A stretch of 64,000 nucleotides of DNA, from contig NZ_JAJMPA010000003.1 in the NCBI RefSeq assembly GCF_020991475.1, forward strand, positions 62,001 through 126,000, read 5' to 3'. Below are positions 44,250 through 51,600 of the stretch, in pieces (the first letter of the stretch is position 1; each line of letters starts with the position of its first letter). A program made the translations under genes and the position numbers. The DNA comes from Pedobacter sp. MC2016-14. GTDB taxonomy: Bacteria; Bacteroidota; Bacteroidia; Sphingobacteriales; Sphingobacteriaceae. The notes under the pieces are model-generated. The model was not told the DNA's origin, searched no databases, and saw only the letters and a program-made list of their open reading frames with translations.

Positions 44250-45242
44250 ATGAGTAACCGCCATCAAACTGATCAAAAAAACGTTCCGTATACCCTTGTT
44301 TTTGAAACTGATTTTCTTAAAGATGCTACATACACTGATGTGCTACCAAATAAACAGATGCGAAAACTTGCTTATGCTAAGGTAAGACATACATGTGTGC
44401 CCGGTGTAATGCAGTTAACGCGGCAATTTCACACTGCTAATGGCCTGTTTTATTTGGAGATGATACATCTGGAATGTAGTACAGCGTTTACGCTGTCCCT
44501 AAACTTACACCAACCAGCCTTAATATTTCCAGTTGTACTTAAAGGAGATATATCCATTTCAGATTTCGATCATATAATTTTAAAGGAAGGGCAAGCGTTA
44601 GCTGAAATTTTGCCTGCTAAATCTTACAGTACTACAATACAACCAGGTAGTTTTAAAGTATTTCTTTTATTGCCCTCAATAGCTACACTGGGTGCCTATG
44701 TTCCCTATCTAAATAAGTATTGTGAGCAGTTGCTTGATGGGGGTGATATTGAGGTATTTGACATCATAAAAATTGGTAGGCGTAAACGCAGATTAATCAG
44801 CAACATAGTTGATTGTAAAGAAGCGGTTGGCCACGAGCGCGACGCTAAGATATGGGCAATGTCGATTAGCCTGATTAAACTGTATACTGACAACATTAGA
44901 AACGTGCAGCAGTTTTTTAGAAAAAACGACATCGAGCTGATCAATAAGGTGAAAGATTACATTGATAGTCATTCTTATCAAAACATCTTGCTTACTGTAG
45001 AGGGGCTTTCTATGCTCTTTGATATGAATAAAAGGGCTATTACGCCCTTATTTAAAAATGAATTTAATGTAAGCCCCTATGGTTATATCATCTCCATAAG
45101 AATGGAACTGGCCCGGGAGCATTTGAAGAATGGGTTGAAAATTAAGGAGGTAGCTAATAAACTGGGTTATGCTGCACCGGAAACTTTTTCGAGGGCATTT
45201 AAGTTGCATTATGGTTACCTTCCCAGCGAAATTGTGATTTAG
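44250..45242 (+). CDS. AraC-type regulator
   Basis: A 330-aa protein with a C-terminal AraC HTH (about 240-325: LLTVEGLSMLFDMNKRAITPLFKNEF; IKEVANKLGYAAPETFSRAFKLHYGYLPSE). The N-terminal ~190 residues form a beta-rich domain (LHQPALIFPVVLKGDISISD) unlike the TCCC subfamily of its neighbours. It is a more standard AraC architecture. It is separated from the 42246 gene by a long divergent spacer and from 45679 by 436 bp. Signal unknown. Confidence 0.78.
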   Translation: MSNRHQTDQKNVPYTLVFETDFLKDATYTDVLPNKQMRKLAYAKVRHTCVPGVMQLTRQFHTANGLFYLEMIHLECSTAFTLSLNLHQPALIFPVVLKGDISISDFDHIILKEGQALAEILPAKSYSTTIQPGSFKVFLLLPSIATLGAYVPYLNKYCEQLLDGGDIEVFDIIKIGRRKRRLISNIVDCKEAVGHERDAKIWAMSISLIKLYTDNIRNVQQFFRKNDIELINKVKDYIDSHSYQNILLTVEGLSMLFDMNKRAITPLFKNEFNVSPYGYIISIRMELAREHLKNGLKIKEVANKLGYAAPETFSRAFKLHYGYLPSEIVI

Positions 45243-45531
45243 CAGTATTGACATAACTGTCGGTAAAAATAAATTTCAAAAATGTCTGGTACTCATTTAT
45301 AGAATATATTGATTTTAGGATTGCAATTAAGGCTATCTGGCAGTGCCTTAGTTGTGTGACTTATTATTAATAATTGATGAATGAATGATTTAGCTGATGC
45401 AAATTTATGGGTCCACGTTTTGGTCAATTTGACTTTGCCAGCTGTTGAGTTATTGCTGCAATTATTCCTGGTAAGAAGAGTGGTAGTAGTTGATTTTGTT
45501 CATGACCGGAAACATGCTCTTTTTACGGTTA

Positions 45532-45598
45532 GGCCATCGGGATATAAAAAAGGACTACGCTCGTGACGCAGCCCTTCAACTTTATGATCCCGAAGGGC
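45532..45598. terminator. Nested hairpin between the two AraC genes
   Basis: GGCCATCGGGAT (45532-45543) pairs with ATCCCGAAGGGCC (45587-45598 region) around an inner imperfect stem (AAGGaCTaCG / CGcAGcCCTT, about 45550-45577). There is no long U-tract, so it may be a structured RNA or terminator of the upstream gene. Confidence 0.35.
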
Positions 45599-45678
45599 CA
45601 ACATTAGTTCGACTCAAAGGTAGGTATACTGCCTGCCATTTTCTAAAATTCGTTATTTAATAAACCTAGACTAATAAT

Positions 45679-46695
45679 ATGAAACCGCATATTAATTTAA
45701 TGTTCTCAGATAGTGTATCGTCACAACTCCATGAAGGAGAAAAGATCTCTTATTGTCGCCATCCTACCAAATTTAGTAATGTAAATCTTACTGACATAGA
45801 AGACGCTGTAATTGTAACCCAGACGCATAGCGATGAATTGACTAATATCCAGCTTTTTGAAATAACGGCTTATCAGGATATAGAAGCCAGTATTGAAATG
45901 AGAAACGCTGGCGCATGTATGTTGATTATGCTGGAAGGCAATTTGAAACTGACTACAGCTACAAACGATTTTACCTTTAAGGTTAAAGGTACTTGCTGCT
46001 GCCTTAGTCAGAGTAAGCAAGGTAATTATGCTTTAACAGTTGCGGCAGGCCTAAATGCTTTTATTGTGGTATCTTTAAATGCCTCATGGCTGATAGCGCA
46101 ATCTGAAATTTGGCCGCAGCTAAGTGGCATTGTAAATAATTTATTGAGACCACGCATGCCTGTACTTATTCTGCCCCAATGCCCGGTAAATAAAGGGATT
46201 AAACAATGTGTGAAGCGCTTGCAAAGACACTACGTTAAGGGTGCCAGAAAAAAAACTATTATAGTTACGACCTTTTTGTGGGAGATTTTAACTGCATATA
46301 ATAGGTTACTGGAAGAACACAGGTACATTAAATGTAGCCATAACCAGGATAAAGCGGAAGCGTTAAAGAAGATTATTCATGAAGAATACCCTCAGCCATC
46401 AATTACGGACGAATTTGCCATGGCTGATAGGCTAAATGTATCTCGAAAGAATTTGAAACTGTTAGCGCAATTTGCATTGCATGTGCCCCTGGACGAGTAT
46501 GTTGCGACTTACAGATTGAATAGGGCTATGAGATTAATTATTGAATCTGATGATGCTCTCGAATCAATTGCCAAGAAGGTTGGGTATGCTAAACTGAGAT
46601 CTTTTAGTTTCGATTTTGAATTAAGGTACGGTGTTTTGCCCGGCGCTATACTGCGCTATCCGGCTAGCTTGTTTATTGAAGAACCGGTTGTTTAG
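45679..46695 (+). CDS. AraC-type regulator (TCCC subfamily paralogue)
   Basis: A 338-aa paralogue of the 42246 protein: MKPHINLMFSD start, KGTCCCLSQSKQGNYALTVAAG, LPQCPVNKGIKQCVKRLQ, and a C-terminal AraC HTH (LDEYVATYRLNRAMRLIIES; LESIAKKVGYAKLRSFSFDF). The second HTH departs from consensus (SFSFDFELRYGVLPG), so DNA contact may differ. It is followed after 66 bp by a small HTH gene and then by the lysis-type cassette, which it may control. That link is inference. Confidence 0.75.
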   Translation: MKPHINLMFSDSVSSQLHEGEKISYCRHPTKFSNVNLTDIEDAVIVTQTHSDELTNIQLFEITAYQDIEASIEMRNAGACMLIMLEGNLKLTTATNDFTFKVKGTCCCLSQSKQGNYALTVAAGLNAFIVVSLNASWLIAQSEIWPQLSGIVNNLLRPRMPVLILPQCPVNKGIKQCVKRLQRHYVKGARKKTIIVTTFLWEILTAYNRLLEEHRYIKCSHNQDKAEALKKIIHEEYPQPSITDEFAMADRLNVSRKNLKLLAQFALHVPLDEYVATYRLNRAMRLIIESDDALESIAKKVGYAKLRSFSFDFELRYGVLPGAILRYPASLFIEEPVV

Positions 46696-46761
46696 CAGTT
46701 TTGCTTACGAAACCACTCTAATTCGATAAACCGCCTTGATCTAAATGTGTTAATTTAATTT

Positions 46762-47001
46762 ATGAATTTTAATATCCCGAATATTATTCGCTGGCTTTTT
46801 GGCCAGGGCTTAAAATATAAACCACTAAACCCGCCAGTCCAGGTTATTGTTGTAAAGAAATGGATAACGGCAGCAGAGGCCGCAGATCTGCTAAAGATTT
46901 CCAGACGGAGCTTGTACAATAACAGACAACAGTTTGTGCACAAACGCGTGGGCAGGGCTGTAGTATATTGTGAAGAAAGCATACGAGAATTTAAACTGTA
47001 A
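46762..47001 (+). CDS. Small HTH_17/MerR-like DNA-binding protein
   Basis: A 79-aa protein. Residues ~33-79 (WITAAEAADLLKISRRSLYNNRQQF...KRVGRAVVYCEESIREFKL) match the excisionase/MerR-type HTH_17 layout, with 'A..LL.iS...LY..r....vGR...y....i..f'. The N-terminal ~30 residues are hydrophobic-basic. Such proteins act as small regulators or recombination directionality factors, but no integrase is nearby. A terminator follows at 47014-47042. Confidence 0.75.
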   Translation: MNFNIPNIIRWLFGQGLKYKPLNPPVQVIVVKKWITAAEAADLLKISRRSLYNNRQQFVHKRVGRAVVYCEESIREFKL

Positions 47002-47013
47002 ATTAATTTTAAG

Positions 47014-47042
47014 CCCTCCGTAAAGTACGGGGGGTTTTTTTT
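47014..47042 (+). terminator. Intrinsic terminator after the small HTH gene
   Basis: Stem CCCTCCGTA / TACGGGGGG (one G-U pair), loop AAG, then eight T residues. A standard rho-independent terminator 13 bp after the 46762-47001 stop. Confidence 0.9.
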
Positions 47043-47056
47043 ATCGTACTATTACG

Positions 47057-47125
47057 TGCATTAGGTGCAAAAACGAGATGCATTTGGAACATATACGTGT
47101 AGTTTGCTGCATTTGGTGCAGCAAA
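47057..47125. repeat. Cluster of TGCATTwGG repeats with a 9-bp palindrome
   Basis: TGCATTAGG (47057-47065), TGCATTTGG (47079-47087) and TGCATTTGG (47108-47116). The third is embedded in a perfect inverted repeat TTTGCTGCA-TTTGG-TGCAGCAAA (47103-47125). Spacings of 22 and 29 bp between starts suggest an operator array for one of the adjacent HTH proteins. Confidence 0.55.
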
Positions 47126-47347
47126 TTTGGTTACTGTTTTTTTGTGATTTTAATTTGTTGGCAGCTCAAAAACAACCTATATGACCCCACAACCAAACAT
47201 TACCCAAGGATTTCTGGCAATTACCAGGCATGCCAGCTTTTTAAAGGTAAATTTTTGGTTGAGTGCATTAGTTGTTAAGCGGATCTGGAAAGGAGGTATA
47301 GCGATATAGGAAATTTAACGATTAAAGCCTGGCAAATAGCAAAGATT

Positions 47348-47509
47348 ATGAAGGTAAGCATGACAACAGCCCATAGAAAAGTAAGATTGGTGAAGAAGAG
47401 GTTTGACAAAAAGCATGGAGACTACATTACACCAGCAGAATTTTGCGAGGTGTTAAGGCTGGATATGGAACTTGTTCTTCAACTGCTAAACAAGTTTGGG
47501 CAAGAATAA
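47348..47509 (+). CDS. Very small HTH protein (53 aa), possibly 5'-truncated
   Basis: From the ATG at 47348: MKVSMTTAHRKVRLVKKRFD, then KKHGDYITPAEFCEVLRLDM..., ending GQE. The frame is open upstream to 47278 and reads LTIKAWQIAKIM before the ATG, completing a helix-turn-helix (WQIAKIMKVSMTTAHRKV), but there is no ATG, GTG or TTG there. Either the start is non-standard or the gene has lost its N terminus. The 'ITPAEFCEVLRL' tail is typical of small Bacteroidota HTH proteins. It lies 184 bp before the DUF6266 gene and may regulate it. Confidence 0.5.
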   Translation: MKVSMTTAHRKVRLVKKRFDKKHGDYITPAEFCEVLRLDMELVLQLLNKFGQE

Positions 47510-47607
47510 CAGGCGGCCATTCCTAGTCAATTGTTTTCAAAAATTGTCAGATGTAATCAAAAGTTGTCACATTATGTTGATTATTAGGTTGTTATAAATA
47601 TGGTCTA

Positions 47608-47615
47608 TACTTTTG
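47608..47615 (+). promoter_or_regulatory. -7 element before the DUF6266/lysis cassette
   Basis: TACTTTTG fits TAnnTTTG. It is 78 bp before the preferred start at 47694. The -33 box is not clear (a TTG lies 16 bp upstream). Confidence 0.45.
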
Positions 47616-47693
47616 TTTCAACATTAAGCCAAAGATACAATGGCATACGGCTTAATGAAATCATATAGTATTAACAATTTAATTTTTAAAAAC

Positions 47694-48341
47694 ATGGGAA
47701 CTTACATGAAAGGGATCCTGGGCTCATTCTCAGGAAAAATTGGTACAGTAATAGGCGCCAGCTGGCGTGGAATAGACTACATGAGGAGTCTTTCTAAAAA
47801 ACGAACAAGTCCGTTTAATCAGAATGAACTGGGTGTACAATCCAGGTTTACATTGATGATCACTTTTTTAAGGCCTATTGCAGACTTGATAAGGAAAGGT
47901 TACCAGCATGTAGTTGGGCAGACCCCAATGAACAGGGCGGTGTCGGTTAATTTAAAGGAAGCGGTAACTGGTGTTGCGCCAGACTATTCGGTTAACTATG
48001 CTGCACTTAAGTTTGGTAGTGGACCGCTATTGCCGGCTGGTCCGGAATTGGCGGTAACAGCCGTAGCGGGTAAAAAAGTAAGGTTTGTTTGGGTAGACAG
48101 TTCATCTGGTGAGGATACCTCTAAAGCAACCGACAAGTTTATCCTGTTGCTGTACAGCGTGGAGAAAAAGGCCTTTGTACGCCTTTATGATGGCGGAATT
48201 AGGTCTGAACAGGAATGTGAAATGATTGTGCCCTCAAGCTTTGTGGGAAATACGGTGCATGCTTACATCATGTTTGAAACTACAGATGGTAAAAAAGTAA
48301 GCGACAGCCAATACGGTGGCCTGGTTACCATATTAGCCTAA
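47694..48341 (+). CDS. DUF6266-family protein (first copy)
   Basis: 215 aa from the ATG at 47694 (MGTYMKGILGSFSGKIGTVIGASW). I prefer this start to 47640 because the paralogue at 50792 begins MGNLIKGINGPYNGTVGDTVG. Conserved features are the G-rich N terminus, a basic RSLSKKRTSPF, a middle 'NLKEAVTG...YSVNYAALKFG' and a beta-rich C terminus. Function unknown; in this family copies commonly sit with phage-like lysis genes. A terminator-like hairpin follows at 48347, so expression of the next genes may be reduced. Confidence 0.7.
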   Translation: MGTYMKGILGSFSGKIGTVIGASWRGIDYMRSLSKKRTSPFNQNELGVQSRFTLMITFLRPIADLIRKGYQHVVGQTPMNRAVSVNLKEAVTGVAPDYSVNYAALKFGSGPLLPAGPELAVTAVAGKKVRFVWVDSSSGEDTSKATDKFILLLYSVEKKAFVRLYDGGIRSEQECEMIVPSSFVGNTVHAYIMFETTDGKKVSDSQYGGLVTILA

Positions 48342-48346
48342 AAAAC

Positions 48347-48378
48347 AGCCGGCTGGTATGCCATTCCAGCCGGCTTTT
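48347..48378 (+). terminator. Intrinsic terminator or attenuator after the first DUF6266 gene
   Basis: Perfect 10-bp stem AGCCGGCTGG / CCAGCCGGCT, 9-nt loop, then TTT(T). It starts 6 bp after the stop codon. The downstream genes on the same strand have a 71-bp gap from the stop codon, so this may act as an attenuator between the two parts. Confidence 0.75.
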
Positions 48379-48411
48379 ACCAAAGATTATTAATTTAAAA
48401 ACATAAAGAAA

Positions 48412-48813
48412 ATGAAGATTTTAAGTTTGAAAAGTCCGCCCCGCATAGCCTGGGGTTTAAAAAAAATGGTTGTAGTAGCTGGGCGCTGGATTACCTTTTG
48501 GATGATGCCTTTTATGGTTTTTTTGACCTGGCTGGTAACTAGAAACAGTATGCTTGTCAATAACCCGCAAGCATTGGTAGGAGAAGGAGATACCTGGTTG
48601 TACATGCTGCAAAGCATGCTTGCCTTTTTTACCGTAGTGCCGCTGTGCTGGTGGTTTTTACAAAGGTTTTGGAAAGAGTTAGGGCTAATGCCTTTAACGG
48701 GTTTAATTATTCACTTTAATGATATGGAATTATGGCAAAAGCTTGGATTTTATTTTGCCTCATTTGCTGTGCTTTTGCTTTCAGCAGTTGGGTGCCTCAT
48801 CGCAATCTGCTAG
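48412..48813 (+). CDS. Three-helix membrane protein, holin-like topology
   Basis: 133 aa with three predicted transmembrane helices (about 20-44: VVVAGRWITFWMMPFMVFLTWL; 66-86: MLQSMLAFFTVVPLCWWFLQRF; 111-131: LGFYFASFAVLLLSAVGCLIAI) and a basic N terminus. Its 3' end overlaps the CHAP gene by 82 bp. Small multi-helix proteins immediately before an endolysin-like gene are usually holins, so that role is the best guess. There is no sequence match to a named holin family. Confidence 0.55.
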   Translation: MKILSLKSPPRIAWGLKKMVVVAGRWITFWMMPFMVFLTWLVTRNSMLVNNPQALVGEGDTWLYMLQSMLAFFTVVPLCWWFLQRFWKELGLMPLTGLIIHFNDMELWQKLGFYFASFAVLLLSAVGCLIAIC

Positions 48814-49226
48814 AGGTTGCAATCGCCGAAATTGGCGTGAGGGAAGCTACAGGCCATAATGACGGGCTTAGGGTTGGCGAATACCAGCGGGCAGCGGCCT
48901 GCAGCAAAGGAGACCCCTGGTGCGCTTGTTTTGTAAGCTGGGTATTTAAACAAGCGGGTTATGTGCAACCCCGTACAGGTTGGTCGCCGGCACTATTCCC
49001 TCCCTCCAGATTGGTTATTAAGCCCAAAAGAGGGTGTGTATTTGGGATTTACGTTGCCTCAAAAAAAAGAATAGCCCATTGCGGCATCATTGAACGGGTA
49101 CATGGAAGTAGATTGTACACCATAGAGGGCAATACGGATATAAAGGGCAGTAGCGAAGGCGATGGTGTATATCGAAAAGTCAGGCATTTAAACCGTATCA
49201 AATATTTTGCAGAATGGAGAGGTTGA
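48732..49226 (+). CDS. CHAP-type peptidoglycan hydrolase (endolysin-like)
   Basis: A 164-aa protein with a signal-like N terminus (WILFCLICCAFAFSSWV). Its CHAP domain shows IAEIGVREATGHNDGLRVGEYQ, then KGDPWCACFVSWVFKQAGY with the catalytic Cys. Next are a GWSPALF segment, GCVFGIYV...RIAHCGIIE with the catalytic His, and YTIEGNTDIKGSSEGDGVYRK. This is the layout of the TIGR02594-type hydrolases common in prophage regions. It would cleave cell-wall peptides. It lies between a holin-like and a spanin-like gene with overlaps on both sides, so the three likely form one lysis operon. Confidence 0.85.
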   Translation: MAKAWILFCLICCAFAFSSWVPHRNLLEVAIAEIGVREATGHNDGLRVGEYQRAAACSKGDPWCACFVSWVFKQAGYVQPRTGWSPALFPPSRLVIKPKRGCVFGIYVASKKRIAHCGIIERVHGSRLYTIEGNTDIKGSSEGDGVYRKVRHLNRIKYFAEWRG

Positions 49227-49735
49227 GCAAAAAAAATGTAGTTCTGCTATTTCTGGTACTTGTTTATTTTATTCTGGCTTTACAATCCTGCCGCTTATTT
49301 AAGCAGGTTAAAACAGAAAAGTTTGAAAATGAAGCGCAGTCTAAGTTAGATGTTAAGGAGATGCTTAGTTTGAATCATGAGTTGCTTACAGATCAGCATT
49401 TCTTTGAATGGAAAATGGACACCTCCAGTACCAGTGCTTCCGTACAGATATGGCCAAAAGGGGTTTTTAAGTTTACTGTGGCGCATGGTTTTGAGGGCGA
49501 AGCGGAACGGGTGATCATTAACTCCAGGGAAGAAAAATCTGCCCGGGGAATTAAAACTAAAGACAGTTTGAGCAAGAAAAGAGATCAACTTGATTTGAAT
49601 AAATCCAGGAAAGAATTGCTGAAAAAGAAAGATACTAAAACAGTGAAAACGGAAACGCCTGCGTTTTGGCTGATTATAGGGCTGGTTTTACTGGCTATTG
49701 CGGGTGTAATTATTTATAAAATCTTAAAACCTTAA
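49214..49735 (+). CDS. Unimolecular-spanin-like lipoprotein with C-terminal membrane helix
   Basis: A 173-aa protein. The N terminus has a lipobox (FILALQSCRLF, Cys about 26), so it should be anchored in the outer membrane. A charged periplasmic middle follows, Lys/Glu-rich with coiled-coil character (KSARGIKTKDSLSKKRDQLDLNKSRKEL). A single transmembrane helix ends the protein (FWLIIGLVLLAIAGVIIYKIL). An outer-membrane lipid anchor plus inner-membrane helix in one chain is the topology of unimolecular spanins, which fuse the two membranes at the end of lysis. It overlaps the CHAP gene by 13 bp. The call rests on topology and context. Confidence 0.65.
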   Translation: MERLSKKNVVLLFLVLVYFILALQSCRLFKQVKTEKFENEAQSKLDVKEMLSLNHELLTDQHFFEWKMDTSSTSASVQIWPKGVFKFTVAHGFEGEAERVIINSREEKSARGIKTKDSLSKKRDQLDLNKSRKELLKKKDTKTVKTETPAFWLIIGLVLLAIAGVIIYKILKP

Positions 49736-49737
49736 AC

Positions 49738-50190
49738 ATGATGAAAAAAACAAAACTTTTAAAATCGAGCTTAAAATTACGTTTGTTGTTAAATCCGAAA
49801 GGCAAAACTTATATGAGTTTTAAAGGAACTGAATTTTTAAGAATTAACGGGATTAAAAATCCGGAAAAGGTGCGGGACTATCTTTATGGGATATTGTATG
49901 TGCTAAACGGAGACGAAGGGGCGGTAATGGATTACTATTTCCAGTCCTGGGGAGGCAATTACTGGTTTCTTAAATTGGAATGTCTTGCCAGGAAAACTTT
50001 TACGGTTAAGTTATCTCAGGTAACCGCGCCAGAAATTGAAGGCGACCCAAACATATTTACCCAGGTGTTTGATTGGAAAGGTGGCTATCTTGAATTTAGA
50101 AAAGCTGCAGAGGATTTGTTAGCTGCATACGACAGTGATCCGCGACGGGTAGCTGTACCAACAGCAGTGAAGCAACGCCTAAGCAAATAG
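49738..50190 (+). CDS. Conserved hypothetical protein in the lysis-type cassette
   Basis: 150 aa, starting at the ATG 3 bp after the spanin-like stop. Basic start (MMKKTKLLKSSLKLRLLL), aromatic middle (DYYFQSWGGNYWFLKLE), and a C-terminal helix (YLEFRKAAEDLLAAYD). It may be a distant relative of the 50358 protein, which has a similar strand-then-helix end (FLFALLDLADAISS). No known family. It ends 7 bp before a REP-like element. Confidence 0.5.
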   Translation: MMKKTKLLKSSLKLRLLLNPKGKTYMSFKGTEFLRINGIKNPEKVRDYLYGILYVLNGDEGAVMDYYFQSWGGNYWFLKLECLARKTFTVKLSQVTAPEIEGDPNIFTQVFDWKGGYLEFRKAAEDLLAAYDSDPRRVAVPTAVKQRLSK

Positions 50191-50197
50191 CCGTAAT

Positions 50198-50315
50198 CGT
50201 CATCTCGAACATGCGCTTCGTCATCTCGAACTGAGGCACGATTGAGACATCCATTTTATTACACGAAGGATAGATCTCTCCTTGCATCGTCATCTCGAAC
50301 CGCAGGGAGAGATCT
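50198..50315 (+). repeat. REP-like repeat with CGTCATCTCGAAC units and a hairpin
   Basis: CGTCATCTCGAAC occurs at 50198-50210, 50219-50231 and 50288-50300. AGATCTCTCC (50272-50281) pairs perfectly with GGAGAGATCT (50306-50315). Interspersed elements of this form ('cgtcatctcgaac...agatctctc') are familiar from Pedobacter and Flavobacteriaceae genomes. It lies between two cassette genes and may end or stabilise the mRNA. Confidence 0.7.
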
Positions 50316-50357
50316 AATTTTAAAATTGTCTTTTATTTAAACATTAACCTTATCAAA

Positions 50358-50792
50358 ATGAACCTTAAAAAACTATTTAAATTAAAACAAGCCCCGGTAT
50401 TTGCTTTAGCTTGTTACGAAAACAAACGCAGTGGCTTCTGCTTTCAATTCATTAAAGAACGGGAAAAATTGACCGTGAAAAGCATACTCATGCCAGAGCA
50501 ACTGATGCTTGATCTTTGGGTAAAAACCAATGCGTTGCGCAGCAGGAAAGATGAGTTATGGCTGGTGGACTTTAAAACCAGAACCGGGCAAGCCTGGCAA
50601 ATTGAATTGCAGAAAAATGGCTGTGGATTTGGCATCAGGGTTTTTTCAACCTGCTTGAATGATGACAATAAAATGTTTTGCGTGTTTAGCTGGGAAGGTT
50701 GCCTGGCAGATTTCCTATTTGCATTGCTTGATCTTGCTGATGCCATTTCGAGCCGTAAAGAAAAGTTTAGCGAATATAAGGCAACTGCATAA
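50358..50792 (+). CDS. Conserved hypothetical protein, coupled to the second DUF6266 gene
   Basis: 144 aa (MNLKKLFKLKQAPVFALACYENKRSGFCFQF...), predicted alpha/beta, with a strand-rich middle and helical C-terminal segment (DFLFALLDLADAISSRKEKF). The stop overlaps the DUF6266 start as TAATG, so the two are co-translated. No known motif. Possible distant similarity to the 49738 protein. Confidence 0.5.
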   Translation: MNLKKLFKLKQAPVFALACYENKRSGFCFQFIKEREKLTVKSILMPEQLMLDLWVKTNALRSRKDELWLVDFKTRTGQAWQIELQKNGCGFGIRVFSTCLNDDNKMFCVFSWEGCLADFLFALLDLADAISSRKEKFSEYKATA

Positions 50793-51424
50793 TGGGGAAT
50801 CTGATTAAAGGAATAAACGGTCCCTATAATGGAACTGTAGGAGACACGGTAGGCTCTTCTCTATTTGGAGTGCCCTACATTAAAAGCAAGTATAAAAAAA
50901 GAACCCGGCCACCAGGGCTGGGAGAATCATCGAATAGAAACAGGTTTGCGGTTGCCCACAACTGGTTAAAGCCGATAACATCAGTGGTCCGTGATGGGTT
51001 TAAAGGCTATAGACCGAGATCGCATGGTTTTAATGCGGCTAAATCAAACCTACTGGAATTCGGCTTTGAAGCCGAGGGGCAGAATGTTGTGATAAACCCG
51101 GCAAAAGTTAATGTGAGCTGGGGGAGCTTACCCTTACCGGCATCCCTTGAAGTAGAATTAGCCGAACCAAGATTACTAAAATTTTCATGGCATACTATGA
51201 TGTCAGAGTCTGCGCGGCATGATGATCAGGTAATGCTGCTAGCCTATGACCTGGAACATCATGTTGCATATTATAAAATTAACGGGCAACTTAGGATAGG
51301 GGGTTCTGATACCTTAATTATTCCGGGTGCAAGGGGATACAATTATCATATTTATTGCGCTTTTAAATCTGCAGATAGACGAAGCCAGTCTATGAGTAAA
51401 TATCTGGGAGTTATCGGTGTGTAG
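50792..51424 (+). CDS. DUF6266-family protein (second copy)
   Basis: A 210-aa paralogue of the 47694 protein: MGNLIKGINGPYNGTVGDTVG, then KKRTRPPGL, then NVSWGSLPLPAS and a beta-rich end. It follows the hypothetical gene with a one-base overlap. Together the two DUF6266 genes bracket the lysis-type genes. Function unknown. The gene ends in a terminator hairpin that overlaps its stop codon. Confidence 0.7.
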   Translation: MGNLIKGINGPYNGTVGDTVGSSLFGVPYIKSKYKKRTRPPGLGESSNRNRFAVAHNWLKPITSVVRDGFKGYRPRSHGFNAAKSNLLEFGFEAEGQNVVINPAKVNVSWGSLPLPASLEVELAEPRLLKFSWHTMMSESARHDDQVMLLAYDLEHHVAYYKINGQLRIGGSDTLIIPGARGYNYHIYCAFKSADRRSQSMSKYLGVIGV

Positions 51425-51439
51425 TACACCGATAACTTT
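51410..51439 (+). terminator. Intrinsic terminator overlapping the stop of the second DUF6266 gene
   Basis: GTTATCGGTGT / ACACCGATAAC, a perfect 11-bp stem with loop GTAGT, followed by TTT. It begins inside the coding region and covers the stop codon, marking the end of the cassette. Confidence 0.7.
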
Positions 51440-51600
51440 AACTAAACTGTGCTTTGCCCTAGCTGAGTTATTTGGAAATAAATAAATTACATAGTCTTTA
51501 ACCAGCTATAACAAATTCAAATAATAATATGCAATTATTCAAGTTATTAGTTCTGTATTTGATATCGATTATTTGCTAACTTCGAGTTTGTAAAAGATCA

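Noticed and set aside
45381..45566. A 61-codon plus-strand ORF between AraC genes
   Set aside because: Hydrophobic and basic runs without a real domain; its end overlaps the nested hairpin.
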